Assembly (NCBI GenBank): GCA_021151805.1
Contig: JAGKWN010000025.1
Span: 1-43,776, forward strand
Direction: 5' to 3'
Length of the DNA stretch: 43,776 nucleotides
Origin: Cytophagaceae bacterium
GTDB lineage: Bacteria; Bacteroidota; Bacteroidia; Cytophagales; Cytophagaceae
Both the position numbers and the translations under genes were made by a program. Of this stretch, positions 9,762 to 17,710 are shown one piece after another (position 1 is the stretch's first letter; the number at the start of each line of letters is the position of its first letter). The notes below the pieces were generated by a model. That model made no database searches and was not told the DNA's origin. It saw only the letters and a list, made by a program, of their open reading frames with translations.

Positions 9762-9805
9762 TTATTAAAGAGAAGCAATAGTGTGTTTGCGCTTCTCTTT
9801 AATAA
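9762..9805. terminator. Hairpin between convergent genes
   Basis: A perfect 15-base inverted repeat (TTATTAAAGAGAAGC at 9762-9776 and its complement at 9791-9805) with a 14-base loop. It sits between the Nudix gene and the convergent TonB-C gene and overlaps the latter's stop codon. No clean U-tract follows on either strand, so termination is likely but not certain. Confidence 0.55.
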
Positions 9806-10206
9806 AATTTAATTGGTATTGTTCTTTTTACCCGGGTAGCTTTTCCATTGATGGTGCCGGGTGTCCATTGTGATTTTTTTACAGCATCTATGACTGCTTG
9901 GTCAATGGCAGGGTTTATTCCTTTGCCTGGTGCTATAGCAACTGCCGAAACACTGCTATCGATTTCTACAGCAAATTGAACGAATACCTTTCCTGTTATA
10001 GCAGAGTCTTTAGGCTGAGGAGTATTTTTCCTTACATATGAAACAACATACTGAACAAATTTCAAATCATCACCGCCTGAAAAAACAGGCATTGTTGAAA
10101 CAAAGGTATAAACACCATCGTCAATGTATTTGTGAGACGAATCTGACTGGGCCTGTATGTTCGTACAAAGTAAAAGTGTTGTTAATAGTAGAAAAAGAAA
10201 TTTCAT
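9799..10206 (-). CDS. Secreted TonB C-terminal-domain mini-protein
   Basis: 135 residues: a signal peptide (MKFLFLLLTTLLLCTNIQAQ) directly followed by one TonB-C domain. The family pattern is visible as ITGKVFVQFAVEIDSSVS, then GKGINPAIDQAVIDAVKKS, then QWTPGTINGK. There is no N-terminal membrane anchor of the ExbB/ExbD-binding kind and no proline-rich linker, so it is unlikely to be an energy transducer in its own right. It is one of five intact paralogues in this window, with 10234-10701, 29815-30255, 30303-30749 and 35049-35546. It lies just downstream of a sister gene on the same strand (27 bases apart), so the two form a tandem pair. Confidence 0.83.
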   Translation of the reverse strand: MKFLFLLLTTLLLCTNIQAQSDSSHKYIDDGVYTFVSTMPVFSGGDDLKFVQYVVSYVRKNTPQPKDSAITGKVFVQFAVEIDSSVSAVAIAPGKGINPAIDQAVIDAVKKSQWTPGTINGKATRVKRTIPIKFY

Positions 10207-10233
10207 ATGAATTTAATATTAGGACGTTAAAGT

Positions 10234-10701
10234 TTAACGAAAAGTAATTTTGCTTAATTTTTTATACCGCACAGCCATACCGTTTCTGGATGCCGGTTTC
10301 CATTGAGATTTTTTTATAGCTTCTATAGCTTTCTGATCAAAAGACGGGTTAATGCCTTTCCCGGGCATGATGGATGCAGTTGATACACTGCCATCAGGTT
10401 CTATAACGAATTGTATATACATATTGCCGGTTACAGCAGTTGCTGAATCTTTTGGTTGTGCTGCATGCTTATGTACATAAGAAGTAACATATTGTAGAAA
10501 CGCCATTTCGCCGCCATCTTTATATTCCGGCAGCACATTAACCATTACATAGATTTCCTCGACATTTGGCGTAGGCTCTTCTACGGGTTCATCTATCAGC
10601 TCGCTTTTTTCATTGGCTTTTGGGGGAGCCGGATTAACCTGGCTTTTTGCCTGCAAACAAAACAGCAGACTTGTTGCAAGTAGAAAAACAGAAAATTTCA
10701 T
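10234..10701 (-). CDS. Secreted TonB C-terminal-domain mini-protein
   Basis: 155 residues from the ATG at 10701, chosen because it begins the signal peptide MKFSVFLLATSLLFCLQAKS; the frame extends upstream to 10728 without need. A Pro/Glu-rich spacer (about residues 22-50) leads to a TonB-C domain with VTGNMYIQFVIEPDGSVS, GKGINPSFDQKAIEAIKKS and QWKPASRNG. It is paralogous to the next gene downstream. It is periplasmic by prediction and lacks the TonB membrane anchor. The role is unknown. Confidence 0.83.
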   Translation of the reverse strand: MKFSVFLLATSLLFCLQAKSQVNPAPPKANEKSELIDEPVEEPTPNVEEIYVMVNVLPEYKDGGEMAFLQYVTSYVHKHAAQPKDSATAVTGNMYIQFVIEPDGSVSTASIMPGKGINPSFDQKAIEAIKKSQWKPASRNGMAVRYKKLSKITFR

Positions 10702-10865
10702 TTTGTCCGTAGATTTAGAATAAGTCAATATACCATTTTTTGAATATTTTATTGAACCGGCTTCAGTATCTTTTCATGTATCCTGTATTATGTTTTAAAC
10801 AAGGATATTCAACAGATGGCTTTGTTTTAAACAACGGTATCTCTCACTCAAAACAAATGCAAATT

Positions 10866-11732
10866 ATGAAAAAGCACGCAATGATCTTCATAATGTTTTG
10901 TATTACAGCATTGCTGTCATCGTACAAAAACAGCGTAGTATCAGTAGACCTGGTACAAGCCATTCAGGAGAAAAAGGTTCGTGTGCATATTACTTCTACC
11001 GGAGGTTATTCCGGAAAATGTATTTCCATGAAAATTGAAAACCTGAGCAATATTCCTATGTATGTAGGTATAACACCCGGTACACTTTTTGTCCCGGGTG
11101 ATGAAGGCGAACAGACCCTGGTTACGATACAAAGCAATGTAATTGTTTTGCAGAAAGCAGAAAGTAAGACCGTACTGGTTTCAGGCTATTGTACCGAACT
11201 GAGCGACCGCTGTCCGGCTTCAACAACTACTTTTACTGCCGCAAAGAGCAACAACATTGCACTGGCAGATCTTGCCCGGTTAATGACGCCTTACACAAAT
11301 CTGGAAGATGGATTTGTACAGCAGGCTGTTTGGTGTATCACGGATAGTCAGAGCGTATCGAATGTGTCAGGTAGTAATATTGCTGCTTCAAAAGCAGTTC
11401 GTGAATATCTTTTTAAACAAACCGGACAAACAGATACCTGGTATCAAACGAGGCGAACACCGGAAATGACGGCTGACAGAAATATTGTCAATACTGCGGC
11501 AGAGGTTAAAGGCAAGATTGAATTTAAAGCAGCAAAAACAGTAGAGTTGCAAAGCGTTGTAAAAAACGAAGCCGGAGAAGTAGTATGGACGTATCCTTAC
11601 AAGACAACCTTACCTGCCGGGGATATTGTTTTTGATTTTGGTTTGAAAGTAAGAAACTGGAAGAAGGGAAACTACTACATCATCTATACCTGCGAAGGGA
11701 AGGAGTTGGTGAATCAGAAGTTTACCATTTAG
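10866..11732 (+). CDS. Hypothetical secreted protein, 288 aa
   Basis: I do not recognise this family by name. The start at 10866 gives a signal-like N-terminus (MKKHAMIFIMFCITALLSS); ATGs at 10857 and 10740 are alternatives in the same frame. The mature part has a beta-rich first half with KCISMKIENLSNIPMYVGI, reminiscent of secreted Ig-like domains, then a helical stretch (residues 155-215) containing LEDGFVQQAVWCITD. The C-terminal 90 residues (VELQSVVKNEAGEVVWTY, then FDFGLKVRNWKKGNYY) look like another Ig-like or FlgD-like strand domain. It is divergent from the TonB-C pair. Periplasmic or surface location is inferred. Confidence 0.65.
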   Translation: MKKHAMIFIMFCITALLSSYKNSVVSVDLVQAIQEKKVRVHITSTGGYSGKCISMKIENLSNIPMYVGITPGTLFVPGDEGEQTLVTIQSNVIVLQKAESKTVLVSGYCTELSDRCPASTTTFTAAKSNNIALADLARLMTPYTNLEDGFVQQAVWCITDSQSVSNVSGSNIAASKAVREYLFKQTGQTDTWYQTRRTPEMTADRNIVNTAAEVKGKIEFKAAKTVELQSVVKNEAGEVVWTYPYKTTLPAGDIVFDFGLKVRNWKKGNYYIIYTCEGKELVNQKFTI

Positions 11733-11853
11733 AATGATCAAACATGTGTTTTATTTTGTAACAGAAACACCATATCCTGTAAAACAATAAAATATAGATC
11801 TTTAGAAATTAGGTTTAGTAAAACAGCGTATTTGCCAGCTAATTCCAATTTCT

Positions 11854-12321
11854 ATGAAAGCCTTTATAATAATTATATTCCTTCTAAGTACAACTATTTT
11901 AGGCGCATACGCGCAGACAAATAATAATACATTACCAGGAACGATTACTCCGGAAACCACTACGCCGAATCCGATTCCGCCTATCACACCAAACAACAAT
12001 GGTGTACCTAACAACGGCGGTGTGCCAGATAATAATGGTTCTATAGATATTCCTAATAGTGGTGTGCCAAATAATACTATTCCGAATAATAGCGGAGTGC
12101 CTAATAACAGCACCATTCCAAATAGCCTTAATCCAAATAATAATACGAATAATCAACCGGGTAATTTGCAACCAAGCACTACACCGGATCCCAATTCAGA
12201 TCTGAATAAACCTGGCGATAAAAATTCGCCCACCAATACCAATCCGGTAGCACCCATGAGTCCGGTGCCCGGAAGCCCGGCTCCAGTAGATCCCAATAGT
12301 GAACAGTTAATGATTAAATAA
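11854..12321 (+). CDS. Low-complexity Asn/Pro/Thr-rich secreted protein
   Basis: 155 residues: a signal peptide (MKAFIIIIFLLSTTILGAYAQ) and then a mature chain made almost wholly of N, P, T, G, S and V, with imperfect short repeats such as GVPNN, IPNNSGVPNN and PNSLNPNNN. It is probably disordered and extracytoplasmic. Two relatives with the same signal peptide pattern (GxxxAxAQTNN) and similar composition lie at 26905-27273 and 33862-34212. No enzymatic motif is present. A surface or matrix role is a guess. Two strong hairpins follow at 12339-12470. Confidence 0.75.
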   Translation: MKAFIIIIFLLSTTILGAYAQTNNNTLPGTITPETTTPNPIPPITPNNNGVPNNGGVPDNNGSIDIPNSGVPNNTIPNNSGVPNNSTIPNSLNPNNNTNNQPGNLQPSTTPDPNSDLNKPGDKNSPTNTNPVAPMSPVPGSPAPVDPNSEQLMIK

Positions 12322-12338
12322 AATTTACCGGAGGGTTC

Positions 12339-12373
12339 GTTATCATGGTCTGTGGCACACAGACCATGATAAC
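12339..12373 (+). terminator. Perfect 16-bp hairpin downstream of 11854 gene
   Basis: GTTATCATGGTCTGTG at 12339-12354 pairs perfectly with 12358-12373, with a three-base loop. It lies 17 bases past the stop of the low-complexity gene. It lacks a U-tract, so it may be a processing or RNA-stability structure rather than an intrinsic terminator. Confidence 0.55.
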
Positions 12374-12437
12374 TATTGACATGAAGATGCAGTTAAAACT
12401 ATTACTCTGCATAGAAGTAGGCAGACTCTGTTAAATA

Positions 12438-12470
12438 ACCGATGCCATCGCTTTAACCGATGGCATCGGT
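12438..12470. repeat. Perfect 13-bp inverted repeat
   Basis: ACCGATGCCATCG at 12438-12450 and its complement at 12458-12470, with a seven-base loop. It is the second hairpin in the 190-base gap between convergent genes and ends 41 bases before the stop of the outer-membrane gene. No T-run follows on either strand. Confidence 0.55.
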
Positions 12471-12511
12471 GCTTATACGTCATCATAGAATAAATACCCA
12501 GACCACGGTAA

Positions 12512-13387
12512 TTATAAATAAATTCCCAAACCTATCGCTACAAACCTGTACGATGGCGAGGCAATCCGCATGTGTTGGTAGCCTGCGGAAATATAAAAGT
12601 TTTTGATGTGGTACTTGCCTTGCAATTCATAGGTGTTTACCGGGTTTGCATTGATGCCGCTCCATTTAACCGAAGCATAGAGGGTGATAGGTTTTGTAAC
12701 AAAAATTTCTGTATTGAAACCGAATGCGAAACCACCTTTTTTTACATCGTTGGCGATATAATTAGCACCCATGGTAAAGCCCAGGTTGAACCGCTCATAA
12801 CGCAGCCGGTCGTAACAGAAGTCCAGATTGTAGAGCAATAAATTTTCGTACTTGTTAAGCGTATGGTCGTACTGAAACAATTGAAACATTTCTGTTTGAA
12901 AATAAAAATATTCGAACGGGCGAAGTTTTGCTTTCAAGTGATTTCCAGATAAATCTTTATTGCTGTATAGGAAGTGATCTTCGATGTCCAGGCGAACACC
13001 CTTGTGTACGTTTGAATCAACGCGTGTATAATTTCCATCTATCGCACTTCGGTAAGGGTATTTACTTACGCAGTTATGTAAATGATCTTCCGTGCTGTAA
13101 TTGCCGACCATGCCTACAATAAGATAGGCAAAGAGATTTCCGACGATCGAACCGATTAATTCACTTTCCAAATCTTTTCCATCACGATAGGTGGATTTCG
13201 GTGCCGTATATTCCTGCGGGGTGTTATTCTTTTTTTGCTCTTTGTTCAACTCCCTTTTAGAGGTGTTGAGATCTGTTTGTGCGAAACCATTTTCAATACA
13301 AATGAAAGTAAACAGAAGAAAAATATACTTCTTCAAGTGATGAAGTACGTTTTTCCGACTATTAAAAATAATGACATTAAAAAACAT
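12512..13387 (-). CDS. Predicted outer-membrane or envelope protein, 291 aa
   Basis: An unrecognised family. The N-terminus from the ATG at 13387 is MFFNVIIFNSRKNVLHHLKK, then a hydrophobic core ending NGFAQ, which fits a long signal peptide. A TTG at 13339 would give the more usual short one (KKYIFLLFTFICIENGFAQ). A hydrophobic stretch around GSIVGNLFAYLIVGMVGN (about residues 79-96) follows. The second half alternates polar and aromatic residues, as in beta-barrel strands (FNLGFTMGANYIAND, FAFGFNTEIFVTKPITLYAS, FYISAGYQHMRI) and ends IGLGIYL. The outer-membrane location is inferred. Confidence 0.6.
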   Translation of the reverse strand: MFFNVIIFNSRKNVLHHLKKYIFLLFTFICIENGFAQTDLNTSKRELNKEQKKNNTPQEYTAPKSTYRDGKDLESELIGSIVGNLFAYLIVGMVGNYSTEDHLHNCVSKYPYRSAIDGNYTRVDSNVHKGVRLDIEDHFLYSNKDLSGNHLKAKLRPFEYFYFQTEMFQLFQYDHTLNKYENLLLYNLDFCYDRLRYERFNLGFTMGANYIANDVKKGGFAFGFNTEIFVTKPITLYASVKWSGINANPVNTYELQGKYHIKNFYISAGYQHMRIASPSYRFVAIGLGIYL

Positions 13388-13611
13388 ATGAGAGAAATAA
13401 ATAAGTACCCGGCAAATATAAGGATTGTATTTTTTTGCTAAATATTTTATCTATATCGAAAACAGATAATTATTTTTACAACGGAGTAATAGCTTATTTC
13501 GTATTATAAGCAGGTCTTTTGAAAGAAATTCGTTTAGTTTTTTTACTTATTTCGAATAAATTCAGAGATTGTAATATATACTATTTCCCGGCTTTTTATT
13601 TTTTTAACAGC

Positions 13612-14958
13612 ATGGCATATGAATATTATTCGGATGAGCAGATCAGGCTCATTTTAAAACAACTGACAGAAGGCACAGATGCACATGAATTGTGTCGTAA
13701 ATACAAAGTTAGTTTAGATACGCTTTATAAGTGGAAAGCCCGGCTTGGCAGTACTGAGGATTTGCTGGAACGTTTGAAAGATCTTGAGGAAGAAAACTAC
13801 ATACTGAAGAATATGCTTTCAGATGCACGTATTCAACGTTATACAAATAATGCCAGCGATATGGACCGGATATACCGAACACTGGCTTCCAACATTCCCG
13901 GCACGGCCATTACTATTCTCGACCGCCAGGAACGGTACTTACTGGCTGAAGGAGATTTTTTAACCACTATGGGTTACACCAAAGAAACCATGCCCGGTAA
14001 AAAGATTTCTGATATCATTACGCCTGAAAACTATCACAACTATTATGAAGAAATCATTCAACGGGCATTTGCCGGTGAAACCATTCTGACAGACCGGCAA
14101 ACCTTATCGGGCTATTATTCTTTAATGAAGGTTGTTCCGCTGCGTGATGGTAAAGGAGAAATCTTTGCGATCATGTTTGTGCTGATAGATATTACGCCTC
14201 TTAAAGAAGCGCAGAATGATCTTGCGCAAATAAACGAAAAGCTTGAGACCATTGTACATGAGCGTACCGAGTTGTTAAAGGAAGCAAACCGACAACTGGA
14301 AGCTTTTACCTATTCCGTCTCGCATGATTTGAAAGCCCCCCTGAGACGCATTTCTGGATTTTCAAAAATGCTGTTGCAGGATTATGCCGGTACTGTTGAT
14401 GATGAATGCAAGCGCCTCATGAACCGCATCGCTATCAATGCTTCTGCGATGGAACAGCTCATTGATGACTTGCTTGATTTTTCAAAATTTCAACGCAAAG
14501 ATTTGTCCAAGTCCTTGATCGGAATGGATGCGATGGCAAAGAGTGTATTGCAGGAGCTCACTTCTGCAGAGCTTAACCGTACATTCGATATTCATGTAAC
14601 ACCGCTTGAATCCCTTTCCGGAGACACAAGTATGATTCGGCAGGTCTGGATCAACTTGCTTTCGAACGCAGTTAAGTATACCCGCAAAAAAGAAGTTGCA
14701 AAAATTGATATTGTCTGCACCAAAACAGAAAAGGAAGTGCGTTATGCCGTAACGGATAATGGTGCCGGTTTTGATATGCAATATGCAGATAAAATCTTCG
14801 GCGTATTCCAGCGGCTGCACAGCGCTGCTGAATTTGAAGGCACCGGCGTTGGACTTGCATTAACGAAAAGCATCATCGAACGACACGGCGGCACCATCTG
14901 GTTTGAATCAGAAGTGGATAAAGGAACAACTTTCTATTTTACGCTTCCGGTTGAATAA
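13612..14958 (+). CDS. PAS histidine kinase with N-terminal transposase-type HTH
   Basis: 448 residues from the ATG at 13612; an in-frame TTG at 13519 is less likely. Residues 2-45 (YSDEQIRLILKQLTEG, then CRKYKVSLDTLYKWKARLG) match the IS3-type transposase helix-turn-helix (HTH_Tnp_1), followed by a short coiled coil (DLEEENYILKNML) as in IS3 OrfA. Next comes a PAS domain (about 85-205) and a helical linker. The kinase core has H-box SVSHDLKAPLRR with His about 238, N-box WINLLSNAVKYT, G1 DNGAGFD and G2 GTGVGLALTKS. It has no membrane segment, so it is a soluble sensor kinase. No response regulator gene is adjacent. The HTH may bind DNA or serve dimerisation; this is unproven. Confidence 0.88.
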   Translation: MAYEYYSDEQIRLILKQLTEGTDAHELCRKYKVSLDTLYKWKARLGSTEDLLERLKDLEEENYILKNMLSDARIQRYTNNASDMDRIYRTLASNIPGTAITILDRQERYLLAEGDFLTTMGYTKETMPGKKISDIITPENYHNYYEEIIQRAFAGETILTDRQTLSGYYSLMKVVPLRDGKGEIFAIMFVLIDITPLKEAQNDLAQINEKLETIVHERTELLKEANRQLEAFTYSVSHDLKAPLRRISGFSKMLLQDYAGTVDDECKRLMNRIAINASAMEQLIDDLLDFSKFQRKDLSKSLIGMDAMAKSVLQELTSAELNRTFDIHVTPLESLSGDTSMIRQVWINLLSNAVKYTRKKEVAKIDIVCTKTEKEVRYAVTDNGAGFDMQYADKIFGVFQRLHSAAEFEGTGVGLALTKSIIERHGGTIWFESEVDKGTTFYFTLPVE

Positions 14959-14982
14959 AATTTGCAGTTATTTTTTATGCTC

Positions 14983-15708
14983 TTACCTCACTGCCAGACT
15001 TTCATTTTCAATAGCCTTCGGAAATAATATATTATTCTCCAGGTGAATGTGCAAATGTAAATCCTCCTCGAATTGTTTCAGCATCGCAAAGGTAACTTTA
15101 TATGTATTGCAGGCATCTGCAGGTGGTGTATACTGATTGGTTAAAGCTGCTATGCTTCTGAAATAATCTCCTTCTGTATTGTGCTCATGTTTCATCATGG
15201 CAATAGGGTTTTCTACAGAACCGAAAGGTGCGGCATGTAGTGATACATGTTGTCGTATAGATTCAGAAATGCGTTTGATGTAAGGAAATAATATCAGCTC
15301 TTCTTTTTTCATATGCATGATTAATTCATTGGCTGCGCGTTCAAAAATCTCCCGCACTTCGAAAAGCTCCGGGTGATTGGAACCATGTACATCACAGATT
15401 TTAGATAAATATGTTTTAAGCACTGGTACGGTGTCTTCAACATAGGTGTGATGTTTCATCTGTATATAATCAGCCAGGAAGCCGGCTGGCCAGGATTGAA
15501 AATTCAACTCAGGTTTTTCTGCGGCTTGTAATACAGTACCAAGCTCGTGTATAAGACTCGTGCAATTGAGTTGTTTCTCTTCACACACTTCGCCGATTGT
15601 TCGGTGTCCGTTGCAGCAGAAATCAATGTTGTATTTTCTGAATACATCTGCCGTCTGGAAATTGATGCCGGTAATTTCTCCGACCGATGTTGCTGTTGTT
15701 ATTTTCAT
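14983..15708 (-). CDS. ric: Iron-sulfur cluster repair di-iron protein (RIC/YtfE/ScdA)
   Basis: 241 residues from the ATG at 15708, where the family's N-terminal ScdA_N (DUF542) domain begins (TATSVGEITGINFQTADVF); the frame back to 15732 adds nothing. The cysteine motif is DFCCNGHRTI. The rest is a hemerythrin-like four-helix bundle with metal-ligand histidines and glutamates in HHTYVEDTV, HMKKEELILFP, MKHEHNTEGDYF and HLHIHLENNILFP. RIC proteins restore Fe-S clusters damaged by nitric oxide or oxidants. It is the last gene of the four-gene set starting at 17107, which supports this role. Confidence 0.93.
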   Translation of the reverse strand: MKITTATSVGEITGINFQTADVFRKYNIDFCCNGHRTIGEVCEEKQLNCTSLIHELGTVLQAAEKPELNFQSWPAGFLADYIQMKHHTYVEDTVPVLKTYLSKICDVHGSNHPELFEVREIFERAANELIMHMKKEELILFPYIKRISESIRQHVSLHAAPFGSVENPIAMMKHEHNTEGDYFRSIAALTNQYTPPADACNTYKVTFAMLKQFEEDLHLHIHLENNILFPKAIENESLAVR

Positions 15709-15755
15709 AATAGCTATTGTTTTAATCAACACTGTTTGTTCAGGCGTTTCGAAAT

Positions 15756-16214
15756 TTATGATATACTTACCTGTTTGAATAGCTTAAATCCGAAGATGCA
15801 TAAGCTGACGATCTTTATTACCTCAGCAGCGACGTAATAAAAGTGAACGCTTGAAGGTTCAACAAAACGTCCTGCGATAATTGCATCGGCCCGGGCGGTT
15901 AATTGAGGCAAGAACCAGATAGATTGAATAATGAGGATCACAAGTGGAATAAGAATGATGTAATTGAATCTTTCAATCGATTGCAGGGAGAAGTTTTTGG
16001 TGAAAAATATGTTGAATAAAATTGAGGCTGCAAATAACCATTCAATTTTATTCAGTGCGTTAAAAACCAATTTTCCAATGCCAAGTCCCAATGCCAATGT
16101 GATTCCCGGTGCACGGAATTTCAGCCAGGCTTCCAGGAAACTGATGGCGCATACGCATCCGATCCATAAATAGGTTGAAATGACTACGGTTGGACTATCG
16201 ACAAATGCTTTCAT
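15756..16214 (-). CDS. Small integral membrane protein of the NO-stress operon
   Basis: 152 residues from the ATG at 16214; the longer frame from 16373 overlaps the haemoglobin gene and is rejected. About four hydrophobic segments are visible: around 9-27 (VVISTYLWIGCVCAISFL), 35-60, 80-100 (FNYIILIPLVILIIQSIWF) and 120-145. I do not recognise a named family. It sits between the truncated haemoglobin (37 bases upstream) and RIC (47 bases downstream) on the same strand, so a role in nitric oxide or oxygen response is inferred from position only. Confidence 0.75.
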   Translation of the reverse strand: MKAFVDSPTVVISTYLWIGCVCAISFLEAWLKFRAPGITLALGLGIGKLVFNALNKIEWLFAASILFNIFFTKNFSLQSIERFNYIILIPLVILIIQSIWFLPQLTARADAIIAGRFVEPSSVHFYYVAAEVIKIVSLCIFGFKLFKQVSIS

Positions 16215-16251
16215 AGTTGTAAAGATTATAAATGTGTTTTCAGATCGTGTA

Positions 16252-16644
16252 TTATAAAACAGGTTTGGAAGGATTGTTCTTATAGAATTCAATTTTGTAG
16301 TGGAACATCTCTGCCATTTTTTCTGCGCGCCATTTGGCATCGGCAGCTTTCGCTCCGGTGAAATATTCGTCAACAGTTTGTTTAAACAATTGAATCCAGC
16401 GATCGAAATGTTCTTTGCTCACAGGCAGCTGCGCGTGTGGTACAAACGGACTGCCATGGTAAGTGTGTTCTTCGAGTAGTACCGTTTGCCAGAAACGATA
16501 AAGCTTTTCAAGATGCTCCGGCCAACGGTCTTTTATAACACCATTGAAGATTGGCCCCAACAGCAAATCTGTTTTTGCTTTTTCATAAAAATGATCAACC
16601 AGGATTTTTATGTCGTCCAGCGTTGCTATTTCTTTTCGTTCCAT
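16252..16644 (-). CDS. Group III truncated haemoglobin
   Basis: 130 residues, the usual length for a truncated (2/2) globin. The N-terminal helix pattern LVDHFYEKAKTDLLLGPIF matches helix B with the B10 Tyr region. LYRFWQTVLLEEHTYHGSPF is typical of the CD/E region. LPVSKEHFDRWIQLF carries the proximal histidine (F8) and the Trp of group III proteins. These globins bind haem and commonly scavenge nitric oxide or oxygen. It follows the Rrf2 regulator by 28 bases on the same strand, which fits an NO-inducible operon. Confidence 0.92.
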   Translation of the reverse strand: MERKEIATLDDIKILVDHFYEKAKTDLLLGPIFNGVIKDRWPEHLEKLYRFWQTVLLEEHTYHGSPFVPHAQLPVSKEHFDRWIQLFKQTVDEYFTGAKAADAKWRAEKMAEMFHYKIEFYKNNPSKPVL

Positions 16645-16672
16645 ATTTATAAAATAATAGGCAGCATATGTT

Positions 16673-17107
16673 TTATCTTTTCAGGAATGTTAAACCATTT
16701 TTCTGATTGAGTGACAATTCATAAATGCTGGTATTTTCAAGCATCGTTTTTAATTCGTTCCGGATCGTTTTGAATTTTTCATGCACCGGACAAGGTTGTT
16801 TTTCCGAACAGGCTTTTAACCCCAGGCCGCAGCCGTTATAAATACCGTCCCCATCAATGGCAGAAACAATAGCACTTAATTTGATTTGCTTCATTTGTTT
16901 CAGAGCCATTTCAAAACCACCCTGCGGACCTTTGCTGGAATCTATCAGGTTGTTCCTGGAAAGTACCTGAAGTATCTTGGCTGTAAAGGCTTCCGGCGAA
17001 TCTATTTGCGCAGCTATCTCTTTTAAGCTGCAGCGCTTGCCTGCACGCGATTGTACAGCAATGTGGATGATGGAACGGATGCCATATTCGCAGGCTTTGG
17101 AAAACAT
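16673..17107 (-). CDS. Rrf2-family Fe-S transcriptional regulator, NsrR-like
   Basis: 144 residues. The N-terminal winged helix (CEYGIRSIIHIAVQS, then SLKEIAAQIDSPEAFTAKIL) and GGFEMALK wing are typical of Rrf2. Three cysteines at about 93, 100 and 106 (C-x6-C-x5-C in NGCGLGLKACSEKQPC) are the cluster-ligand pattern of IscR/NsrR-type members. Such regulators lose repression when nitric oxide attacks the cluster. It is the first gene of a four-gene set with globin, membrane protein and RIC. A palindrome at 17144-17167 lies just upstream, so autoregulation is likely. NsrR identity is inferred from context. Confidence 0.9.
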   Translation of the reverse strand: MFSKACEYGIRSIIHIAVQSRAGKRCSLKEIAAQIDSPEAFTAKILQVLSRNNLIDSSKGPQGGFEMALKQMKQIKLSAIVSAIDGDGIYNGCGLGLKACSEKQPCPVHEKFKTIRNELKTMLENTSIYELSLNQKNGLTFLKR

Positions 17108-17126
17108 AATGGTTGTTTTTATGAAC

Positions 17127-17134
17127 CAAAGGTA
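17127..17134 (-). promoter_or_regulatory. Bacteroidota -7 box for the Rrf2 operon
   Basis: Read on the minus strand this is TACCTTTG, an exact match to the TAnnTTTG consensus of Bacteroidota sigma-ABfr promoters. It lies 20 to 27 bases ahead of the Rrf2 start codon. No clear TTTG box is seen about 19 bases further upstream; the palindrome occupies that place. Confidence 0.55.
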
Positions 17135-17143
17135 TAGGATTCT

Positions 17144-17167
17144 ATTTCGGATATTATTGTCCGAAAT
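17144..17167. promoter_or_regulatory. Palindromic operator candidate of the Rrf2/NO operon
   Basis: Perfect 8-base arms ATTTCGGA (17144-17151) and TCCGAAAT (17160-17167) around an 8-base spacer. The site is 9 bases upstream of the -7 box, spanning the -33 region, where bound repressor would block RNA polymerase. The 24-base size fits dimeric Rrf2 binding sites. The same palindrome was not seen ahead of the other genes in the window. Confidence 0.55.
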
Positions 17168-17282
17168 TAGATCAGATGATGATCTTTATCAGTATTTGAA
17201 AAAGATCCTGAATAAGAGAGAAGTATAGATTAATGAATGGTTGGAGGGAACTGTGGACAGTTAAAAGTAAATGCAAATAAAA

Positions 17283-17693
17283 TTACCGGCGGCTTTTATA
17301 TTTGTTTAAAAGCGACAGAATCTCGTGCGGAGATTTATCAAGGCCTGTGAGGCTTCGTTCGGCTGTCTGTTCTTTTGATATCACGGTAAGAATTTTATCC
17401 TTACCTTTTTCTGTAATGTGATATGCAATAATATCTTTCCAGGGTAAAACAACGCCCCGCCTTGGTGTATCCATTTGTAAGGAATTTTCTGTTAAAACAA
17501 TCAGAGGCGTTTTGTAACTATGTGTGGAAAAGAAAGCAAATGAGGATACTCCGATGAGATGTATCGGAATGAGTATTACAAGCATCGCATCAGAAAAGTA
17601 AGCAGGTATGCCGGCAGCAATCAGTATAGCTGTCATACCACCTACATAAAGGCGTTGCGTTTTTTTAGTATAGTGTATGGTTGTTGTCCGCAT
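17283..17693 (-). CDS. Membrane protein with PH-like domain (STM3941 type)
   Basis: 136 residues. Two hydrophobic segments near the N-terminus (about 18-34, VGGMTAILIAAGIPAYF, and 38-56, LVILIPIHLIGVSSFAFF) are followed by a soluble beta-rich part with LIVLTENSLQMDTPRRGVVL, PWKDIIAYHITE and ILTVISKEQ, like bacterial PH or STM3941-type proteins. The function is unknown. It ends with a helix (HEILSLLNKYKSRR). It is 17 bases downstream of the cytochrome c gene on the same strand and may share its transcript. Confidence 0.7.
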   Translation of the reverse strand: MRTTTIHYTKKTQRLYVGGMTAILIAAGIPAYFSDAMLVILIPIHLIGVSSFAFFSTHSYKTPLIVLTENSLQMDTPRRGVVLPWKDIIAYHITEKGKDKILTVISKEQTAERSLTGLDKSPHEILSLLNKYKSRR

Positions 17694-17710
17694 GAGTATA
17701 ATAATATGTA

